Shown here: positions 33,171 to 41,400 of the stretch, piece by piece | Layout: each line of letters opens with the position of its first letter | Position numbering within the stretch: position 1 is the first letter of the stretch | The notes under the pieces: generated by a model | The model's database searches: none | Seen by the model: only the letters and a program-made list of their open reading frames with translations | Told to the model about the DNA's origin: nothing | Program-made: the position numbers and the translations under genes | From: Trichomonas vaginalis G3 | Lineage: Eukaryota > Parabasalia > Trichomonadida > Trichomonadidae | Length of the DNA: 64,000 nucleotides | Assembly: GCF_026262505.1 (NCBI RefSeq) | Contig: NC_067203.1 | Coordinates: forward strand, 17,868,392 to 17,932,391 | Direction: 5' to 3'

Positions 33171-33530
33171 ATGGATGAATTTAAAGAATCCACAACACCA
33201 AGCGAAAATACAACATTTACTTTAGTCAGTGAAGATCTTAAAGTAGAAAACAATGATGATTATATTCCAAAAACAGATTTAGATCCATTTCAGGATTATT
33301 TTCAACTTGTTGAGTTCTTTAATCAAAATATGATTGATGAAATGCTTGACAACCTAAAGAATATATACATATTTTCAAACCAAAACAATATATTATCGAT
33401 TTCAAATTTTAATATTCCAACGTTCACTGAAACTTTCGTTCAAATAGCAATAAGATGTGATGACAACTTCTTTTCATATTCATTGCTTATTCTTCAGAAT
33501 GTCATCAAATATTCAAAAGAAGATCAATAG
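33171..33530 (+). pseudogene. Truncated helical-repeat (armadillo-like) protein fragment
   Basis: A 119-codon ORF starting MDEFKESTTPSENTT. It has an acidic Ser/Thr N-terminus followed by helices (YFQLVEFFNQNMIDEMLDNL, SYSLLILQNVIKYSKEDQ) like the start of trichomonad armadillo-like proteins such as the one at 505-1872. Family members are several hundred residues long. The frame stops right where a palindromic sequence begins (33537), suggesting a 3' truncation by a small insertion. It might still be a short real gene, and function is unknown. Confidence 0.45.
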
Positions 33531-33536
33531 GTTTGA

Positions 33537-33660
33537 CACTTTTTACGGGCTTATAAAATAAGCCCGAAAAAAGTATCAGAACCTATTAAAATATGTATTC
33601 ACACTTTTTATCGGCTTGAAGTTTCTCAGAAAAAGTGTGAAACATATTTTGAATATGAAT
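33537..33660. repeat. Palindromic sequence at the truncated 3' end
   Basis: CGGGCTTA at 33546-33553 and TAAGCCCG at 33559-33566 form an 8-bp stem with a 5-nt loop, flanked by T- and A-tracts that nearly extend the pairing. A second weaker palindrome with CACTTTTT/AAAAAGTG arms follows at 33600-33645. It is MITE-like or a 3'-end hairpin. Confidence 0.5.
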
Positions 33661-33804
33661 CTTCAATAGAACCAATGTTATATGGGCGTAAAGTACGCCA
33701 TTAAAACATTTTATGAATTAATCTATTATAAAGCTCATAATGACAACAAAAAAACTTTTTTTATGATTAAAAAAAAGACACACTTTTGAAACATTTATTA
33801 TACA

Positions 33805-35277
33805 TTAATCATCTTGGCTTAAATTTGACAATTCACTTTCCATTCCTGAGTATTCATTTGATGGTTCATCGAAATCAGGAGGCTGATCTCTGACCGGTCC
33901 GTCGTCAATTGGAGCTTTTCCAGTCATAACTGTGTAGTACTTGTCAGCAATTGATTTGACGTCAATTGTCTTTGACAAGTCGTAGAAAGCCTGTGCATTT
34001 TCGTTGATGAACTGCATGAGGACATTTATTGACTTGAGGCTTGTTGGCGGTGATTTCTCGATACCGAATTCGTCAGGGAACACTTCAAATCTCGAAATCA
34101 TGTCTTTCATTCTCTTCACTTTTTCTATTCCAACTTTTGACTCAGTCATGTTGTACAAAGACGTCAAAGTTGCGATTCTCTTTGAAGAACCAGGATTCTT
34201 GTAGGACAAATAAGGAGTCATGATTCTAAGGAACAAAATACCTGAAACTGCGTAGTATTCGGCTCCTTGAGTTGGAAATGCTCTTCTTGCTTCTGTAAAT
34301 GCGTGGTAAAGAAGGAAATGGGAGAGAGGATTGAGCTCCGTTTGCTCGAATTTGGTAAAGAACTCTTCGCCAAGGTCTTCGGCTTGAATATCAATACTTG
34401 AAAGGAAATCTTTCATTCCTTGGTCTTTTTCTATGACTTTGGTAAGAAGATTGGTAAGGAATGAGTCTTGCCTGAAGACTAGATTGGGATCGGTAAAGGA
34501 ATTGAAGTAGTAATAAAGAGATAATGGAACTAATGAAATAATGTTATGGCCAGCGGCTTCTAGCCATGCATTAACGACAGGCTGAGGTACTGATTTACGT
34601 AGTAATGAGAAAATAAGTAGGAATTGAACATTCTCGACTAAAGCTCTGAAATAGGATTCGATTTGTGGTTTTACTGCTGGATATCCGCCAATACCAAAGA
34701 AAGATCGGAAGAAAAGATTAAATGAACCAAATTGCTGAGCTTTCGTCAAAACATCTTGTACATAACCTACTGTAAATTCCAAATTTCCATTTTCATTTAC
34801 TTTAATTGGGTATTTGATCTCTTTGTCGTTCTTTAAAAATGAAATGTTATTGCCTTTAATCGACACTTCTTTGACTTTCTTGAATAATTGGGTAGTTAAT
34901 GAATTTTGATTGAATAACATATATGTTGTAGGCAATGAGATAAGCCAAAGTACTTGCTGTTGGCTGGTAATCTGAACAAAGAATGTTTGTGATGGGTTTT
35001 GTTGGAATAATCTGTAATTAATTTCATGTGGATCAGCATATTGACCTGCTCTGAAGATATTTTGTGGAGAAAGATTAGAGGGATCATATGAAGGATGCAA
35101 TTTAGCATATGTTCCTGGAGGGTCTGTATTTGTTGCTGGTGGATGAGTTGTAATAACGTATGATTGAAAGATTTGGTTTCGTTCAAAGTACAGCATCTGG
35201 CTCTTTGAGAAAAACTCAGCTTCATCCATAATCTGGTTAATCAAAAAGTCATCTGTAGTAGTAGGAACTTTCAACAT
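33805..35277 (-). CDS. RasGAP-domain-like protein
   Basis: A 490-residue protein. Residues about 255-430 resemble a RasGAP domain. LVFRQDSFLTNLLTKVIE matches the 'FRxNS' arginine-finger helix of the family, with the Arg kept. AVSGILFLRIMTPYLSYKNPGSSKRIATLTSLYN matches the 'FLRxxxPAI' signature helix, with Pro retained but the usual FLRFxxPA changed to FLRIMTP. The N-terminal 250 residues are of unknown fold and the C-terminus is acidic and disordered (PPDFDEPSNEYSGMESELSNLSQDD). A role would be stimulation of GTP hydrolysis by a Ras/Rap-type GTPase. Assignment is by motif only; moderate confidence. Confidence 0.6.
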   Translation of the reverse strand: MLKVPTTTDDFLINQIMDEAEFFSKSQMLYFERNQIFQSYVITTHPPATNTDPPGTYAKLHPSYDPSNLSPQNIFRAGQYADPHEINYRLFQQNPSQTFFVQITSQQQVLWLISLPTTYMLFNQNSLTTQLFKKVKEVSIKGNNISFLKNDKEIKYPIKVNENGNLEFTVGYVQDVLTKAQQFGSFNLFFRSFFGIGGYPAVKPQIESYFRALVENVQFLLIFSLLRKSVPQPVVNAWLEAAGHNIISLVPLSLYYYFNSFTDPNLVFRQDSFLTNLLTKVIEKDQGMKDFLSSIDIQAEDLGEEFFTKFEQTELNPLSHFLLYHAFTEARRAFPTQGAEYYAVSGILFLRIMTPYLSYKNPGSSKRIATLTSLYNMTESKVGIEKVKRMKDMISRFEVFPDEFGIEKSPPTSLKSINVLMQFINENAQAFYDLSKTIDVKSIADKYYTVMTGKAPIDDGPVRDQPPDFDEPSNEYSGMESELSNLSQDD

Positions 35278-35719
35278 TTTTCTAAAAAAAATTTGATAAC
35301 GCTTTTAGTTTAAAATTAGATTTGGTAATGTGATTTTACGAAACCTCACACGTAATGGAATACGCTTTAAGTTATTGAAAATCATATCCTCCTAATCTTT
35401 CTCGATTTTCCTAAGAATTGTCTTCAAAGAGGTAACAATAAAAATTGATAATGAAACTATTCAAGTGATGTTTTCGAAATTCTTGATCAAAAATTTTATA
35501 ATCCGTATTTGGTTGTTAGTACTGCTAACACATTCATTTTAATTAATAATATATCTAATTAATAGCGCTAATCAAAACAACAAAGATATTTTAGAATCTC
35601 ACAGACTACTAAGATTCATAAATATCGATTTGAAAAACTATGATATGCTTAAACTTGTATCCCCAGATGAATAAGTTAGAAAACAAAGATGTTGTTCATT
35701 ATGATAAAATAAAAATAGT
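35278..35719. other. Intergenic; 3' part shared with the other BspA-like gene
   Basis: The last roughly 70 bases resemble the region downstream of the first BspA-like gene (4440-4504). The rest is AT-rich with no gene. Confidence 0.4.
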
Positions 35720-37924
35720 TTATTTAGTAAGATGTTTCCAGAAAAGATGTGCAGAAGGATAACGTAAAGACTTATGATTTAAAAGATTATTCGAAACATG
35801 TGCAATATGACATGAAATCATAAGTCTTTCAGGAATTCCTGAAGAAACAATCATTTGAAGATAATCTGTGGATGTGTTCTCAATAATAAGAGGACATCGA
35901 ATGGATTTGCAATCATGGAATGCATCAATCTCAACATCTGAAACTGAAAGTGGGAAATTGATGTATTTCAGATTTAAACAGTTGTAGAATGAATGTTTTT
36001 CAATAACAGAAACACTTTCTGATGTAATATTGATTTTCTCAATGTTGTTGCTCGAATTGAATGAATAACTACAGATAACATCGCAGCTAATGTTGAGTTC
36101 TTTGTCTTTTGAGGAACTCAAATGAAAAATAAGTTCCCATTTATTATTGTTTTTGTAGTATAAAGTATTATCAATACATTTGTATTTTTCTGATGAAAAA
36201 TTACTGATATTTGTAAGAGATTCGCATTCTGAAATAGAATTAATTGAAAATGTATCAAGTGAGTTTGTTTCACTGAATATAATTGATTTTAGTTTCTTAC
36301 AATAAAGAAATGAATATTTGGAAATAATTTTAAAAGATTGTGGAATTTTAATACATAATAATGAAGAACAATTCTCAAATGATTTATATCCAATGGATTC
36401 TGATCCTTCTCGAATTGTAACTTCTACTAATTTAGTACATCCACAAAAACAATTATCAGGAATATTTCTAATATTACTAACTTTCTTTAAATATCTGCAA
36501 TTCTCAAATGCATTACTCATAACAGTCAAATTTGGTGATGAAAATGTAAAAGATTCTAAATTAATGCAATCTTTAAATGATGACATTCCTAATGCTTGTA
36601 ATTTAGGGAATGAATAATTAAATGATCTCAGATTTGAACAATTTCTAAATGCATCATTTTCTATTTCAGTGATTTGAGAATCTTTTGTGAAATAAAAATT
36701 ATAAATTATAGAATTTTCAAATGCTTTTTCTTTGATTTTTTTGACAGATTTAGGAATTGTAATACTAATAAATGAATAAGAGGGTATGTATCCCCAATAT
36801 TCATAAATTATGGTTTGATCAGAATTCATAATCAAACAATTTGGTGTAATAATAAGATTTGGTTCATTCAGATATGAAATTGAAACATTTGTATTTCTTT
36901 GAATTGAAGAAATATATTGAGAATTATAAAATAGAGTTTTGCAAGTGAATGACAAATTGACTTTTGGCGAAAATTTTGTAACAAACCAAGATCCGCCAAC
37001 AGTCATTGGTGAATTAGGGAATATAATTAATTCAAGATTTTCACAGCTACTAAATACCCAACTACCAAAGTAATCTATTTGACCTAAAAAAGTAACATTT
37101 ATCAAACTATCACAACCATAGAAAGCATAATCTTCAATCCTTTTCACATTTTCTGGAATTATAAGTGTTTCAATAGTTGAATATGAAAAGCAATACGTTC
37201 CAATAGTTGTGACTGAATTTGGAATTTCATATCCTGTTTTGTTACAAATAAAAAACAAAATACTTTTATCTTTTGAATAAATAACATAATCTTTAACTGT
37301 TAAGTAGTTATTATTAGGATGAACTGTAAAATTTATTAATTTTCCATCTTCAAATGCTTGTCCATTGAGATAAGAAACTTTTTCTGGAATTTGAAAAGAA
37401 GTAATTGCAGTATAACCAAATACATACCATTCTAATGAAGTTAAATTTGATCCTTCTTCAAAAGTAACATTTTGTAGTTTAGAACAGCCATTAAATGCCC
37501 AAATTCCTATTATTTTAACAGATGCTGGTATGATAATACTGGTCACTTGATGATTATCTCCAAATGCACCACCTTCAATTTCAAGGAGTCCTTCTGGTAA
37601 AAGTATCTGATTGACTTTATAGCAGCCAGAAAATGCATAAGAAGATATTTTTGTAAGTTTAGCGCATGATGATAGATTTATTATGGTGAGATTTGTACAG
37701 TGAGAAAAACTTTTCTCTCCAATTGTTGTTAAGTTAGGATTTTCTTGAAATGAAAAGGAAAATAAAGTTTTGAGTTGGTAAAAGCATTTATCTTGGATAA
37801 TTTCGCATGTAGATGATATTATGAGGTCAGGTGATGCATCATTAACTTTTGAAAGGCTTTTTCCATCACTTGAATAACAACTTTTGTCAATATCTTTGTA
37901 AAAAAGTACGAAAAACATAATCAT
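35720..37924 (-). CDS. BspA-like leucine-rich repeat surface protein (copy 2)
   Basis: A 734-residue paralogue of the protein at 4505-6685 with the same N-terminus (MIMFFVLFYKD) and the same C-terminal end (HLFWKHLTK). It is built of BspA-type repeats (ITSFQIPEKVSYLNG, IGTYCFSYSTIETLIIPENVKRIEDYAFYGC). Two short insertions in the middle (SQYISSIQ; PSYSFISIT) account for the extra residues. The block around 36255-36615 differs from copy 1 by about one base in 360, whereas the N-terminal repeats are clearly divergent, so it is a mosaic. The Inr TTCATT abuts the ATG, as in copy 1. Adhesion to host cells is the family role by inference. Confidence 0.88.
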   Translation of the reverse strand: MIMFFVLFYKDIDKSCYSSDGKSLSKVNDASPDLIISSTCEIIQDKCFYQLKTLFSFSFQENPNLTTIGEKSFSHCTNLTIINLSSCAKLTKISSYAFSGCYKVNQILLPEGLLEIEGGAFGDNHQVTSIIIPASVKIIGIWAFNGCSKLQNVTFEEGSNLTSLEWYVFGYTAITSFQIPEKVSYLNGQAFEDGKLINFTVHPNNNYLTVKDYVIYSKDKSILFFICNKTGYEIPNSVTTIGTYCFSYSTIETLIIPENVKRIEDYAFYGCDSLINVTFLGQIDYFGSWVFSSCENLELIIFPNSPMTVGGSWFVTKFSPKVNLSFTCKTLFYNSQYISSIQRNTNVSISYLNEPNLIITPNCLIMNSDQTIIYEYWGYIPSYSFISITIPKSVKKIKEKAFENSIIYNFYFTKDSQITEIENDAFRNCSNLRSFNYSFPKLQALGMSSFKDCINLESFTFSSPNLTVMSNAFENCRYLKKVSNIRNIPDNCFCGCTKLVEVTIREGSESIGYKSFENCSSLLCIKIPQSFKIISKYSFLYCKKLKSIIFSETNSLDTFSINSISECESLTNISNFSSEKYKCIDNTLYYKNNNKWELIFHLSSSKDKELNISCDVICSYSFNSSNNIEKINITSESVSVIEKHSFYNCLNLKYINFPLSVSDVEIDAFHDCKSIRCPLIIENTSTDYLQMIVSSGIPERLMISCHIAHVSNNLLNHKSLRYPSAHLFWKHLTK

Positions 37925-38473
37925 AATGAATTAATCATGTATTCCTTTTTCTTATATCTTTGTTTATGATAGTAATTCGAGACTAAAATAGAAATCAACA
38001 CTTGTTTTTTACAACTAAAAAAAAATCTGAAGGCACCAAATTTTTTCTCTCTCAATTTTACTTCCTCTGATTACCACTTTCTGACATTCAAGAATAAGTA
38101 ATCACAGACCCGAAAAAATTTGGTGATATGTCGTCGCATTTCACCAAATATTTATTTTTTCACAAGGCTCTTATGTAAACTCTCTGCATAAAGATGTCTA
38201 CAGTTTTTTTTTTGTTGTCCACAACTTATTTCATGTACTATATATATTAATAAATAATAAATTCCATATCTTCAAAGAATGTACTACGATAATCACCCTA
38301 TTAAAGAGAATTACCCTTCAATGAATTACTCTTCTTTAAATGAATTAAAAAGTAGATGATTCTTGAAGAATTTCTAAAACAGTTACAAGAATGAAATTAT
38401 GAAATAATTTACAATAAAATATAAAAATAATAATATAATAATTACAATATAAAGTTATAATATATGGTTATTT
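37925..38473. other. Intergenic
   Basis: The first roughly 150 bases match the upstream region of the first BspA-like gene. The remainder is AT-rich and no gene or strong repeat is seen. Confidence 0.4.
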
Positions 38474-41400
38474 TCACTTCTTAGTTTTGCGTGTTCGATG
38501 TTTCTTCTTTGTGTCTTCATTGTTGTCAAGAATGGAAATGTTGTTGTGAAATCCTACAACTGGAGATGAAACAAAATCATGTTTTGTGGTAACAAATGAT
38601 GGTGAAACTTCGATAATAGAAACAGAGTGTGAAGGAGGACGTTCTGTTGTGAATAGAGGAGAACTGTGTTCATCATATTTCTGTGTTCGTTGATAAACTG
38701 ATGAAAGAATTGAAATGTTCTTCTTTCCATTATTTTCGAAGAAGTATTCACTCAATGATGAAGTATCTTTTGGTTTATCTTTTTCTTGATCTCTAGATAT
38801 TTCTCTTTCTTTGAAGTTTTCTTTGTTTTCATCTGATGATTCTTTATTGACTTTTTCAGATTTAATTGATTCTTGAGATGAAGATGATGTTTCTGATTCT
38901 TCTTTTTCTTTTTGTTGTTTTCCTTCTTCAGATTTAATTGACTCTTGAGATGAAGAAGTTTCGGATTTTTCTTCTTTATTTTCTTCTTGTTCTTGTTCAT
39001 TTTGTTTGTTTTCATCTTCTGGTTTATTTGATTCATCATGTGATGAAGTGGTTTCAGATTTTTCTTCTTCATCATCCTCTTCTTCAAAATCTTCTTCCTC
39101 TTCTTCTTCAGGATATGAGTTTGATGATTTATCTGATAATAATTCTTTCTTTTCTTTATCTTTGTTTTCTTCTTTTCTTTCTTTTTCTTTTTCTTCTTCT
39201 GATTTAGATGATGATGAATCTGATTTTTCTTCTTCTTTATTTTCATCATTTTGATTCTCTTCTTTTTCATCATCTTCATTAGTTTTTGTGTTGGATTCTT
39301 CTGATTTATCAGAGTCATTTTCTTGTTCGTTTGTAGTTGTTGTCTTTGAATTGGAAATAGAATAATCACTTGAGTTTGCTTGTTCTTTTTCATGCTCTGG
39401 TTCTTTTTCTTTAGAATCATTTTCTTCTTTATTTTCTTCGTTTTCTTTAGTTGCAGTTTCTGTTCGAGTTTGTTCTTCTTCTTCGCTATCTTCTTCTTCA
39501 AAGTCTTCCTCCTCTTCTTCTTCAATTTCTTCTTCTTCTGATGACTCTGAGTTTGTTTTAGTTTCTTTTGTATTTTCGTTTGTTTTAGTTTTTGCTTCAT
39601 CCTTGTTTTCATTATTTTCTTCTTTGTTTTCGTTTGTTTCTGTTGTTGTGACAAGTTCATGAAGATCTTCTTCATCAAGTGTTGGTGCTTTGATCCATTG
39701 AACTGCATCACCTTCATTGTCTGTGGTTGTAGTTGTAGAAACTGAGACAAATTGGAAAACTTCGTCACCGGATTCAATGGTAGAAACTGTAACAAACTCT
39801 GCATCGGAACTTGCATTGACAATGATCATGTCGCGACTATCATTGTTGTTTGAGCCATCGTTATTAGTATTTGTGTATGCCTTTGTGTTTGTCTTCGTGT
39901 ATGTGTTGTGAAGACTAACTTCACTGACATTGCGAAGAGATTCAAGTGATTCATTGTCTGATGATGATTTATTGTCTTTAGAAATTGTGTAATCTCGTGA
40001 TTGATATGTATGATGTCTGCGATTTCTATGATGATTGTGTCTTCTGTTGTATCTATTCTTGTTTGGACGCTTGTTTCGTCTGTTTCGTCGATCACGTTCT
40101 TCAGAGTAACTGTAATCATCATATTCATCAGAATAGTCTGTGTATGAATCGTAATCTGAATATGGATATGAATCATAATCAGAATAATCATATGTTCGAT
40201 GATGACGATGATTTCTTCTTCGATTGTTTGGTTTCCTGTGATTTCTTCTTCCTTTGTATTTCATCTTTCGTTCATTGGTGTCTTCATAATCTGAATATGA
40301 ATCATAAGAATCATCATATGTATTTGTATGTGTTCGAGTTCTAGTCTTTGTTTTTGATTTGGTTCGATCATTATATTCATATGTATTTGTTCTTGTTTTC
40401 GTCTTTGTTTGATCATTGTCATCATCATAAGTATTCGTTCTAGTTTTAGTTCTTGTTTTAGAAAGTTCTTTGTCATCAATTGTGTTTGTTTTCGTCTTTT
40501 CTTTTGATTCTTCTTTAGGAGTTTGCTTTTCTTCTTCTGGTTTCTTATCATTATCATCATCAACTTGTTCTGGTTTATTAACATCTCTTGATTTAACTTC
40601 GTTATCTTCTTTTTCATCTTTGTTTGATGGAGATGCTGCTGCTGTAGATCGTTTTCGTTGGCGAAGATTACGTGGTGATTTGCCATCGGGTGACTTTTGT
40701 TCTTTGAAAATAGGAACAATATCTGAATCGCTTGTATCACTACTTCCTGTGAGGATTTCGTCTGGAATAATAACTAAGCCTGATGGCATAACTTTCTGTT
40801 TCTTGTTTCGCGTCTTTTCAAATGGGAAGAGTTTGAATCTTTGGTTGCCTTGGATACCTGATCTTGGTAATGGAAGTTGAGCATCAACTTCTCCAAGTGT
40901 TTTCTCATTCTTGCTTTCGTTGTCTTCTTCTTTGACTTTTTTAGTAAACTTAGGAGATGAAAATCGGCCACGAGATTTCTCAAATTTAGATTCATCTGAA
41001 TCACTTGAAACATTATCATCCGCTGTTATTGTGACTTGTTTCTGTTGTTGAAGGATACGACCATAAATACCACCAATACTTGGTAATGCCAAAAGTTCTT
41101 TCTCTTGATCTTTGTTGTCATGATTTCCTTCATCAAGACCTCGTGATTTAACTGAGCCGAAATCATGTGGACCAGGACGAACTGGAATTGGTCGAACAAT
41201 TAAGCCACTAACAATAGGAGTGTCAATCTCAACAAGGTCATCATCTCGCTCCATTTCACTTGCTGCAACTGATGCTGCAAGTTCTCGTTCATCATCTGAG
41301 TTGAATTCGCCTTCTTGTAATGGCTCTGGACGAGGTGTTCGCATGTAGAATGGTGACTTTGGAGGTGTAGACAAAAGTTTTCGTGACATCTTCTGTGAAT

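Noticed and set aside
39006..39254. Ser-rich ORF on the plus strand
   Set aside because: Antisense shadow of the Glu/Ser low-complexity tail of the CARMIL-like gene.
38752..39822. 356-codon Lys/Gln-rich ORF on the minus strand
   Set aside because: Alternate frame of the same low-complexity repeats; it lacks normal amino-acid composition.
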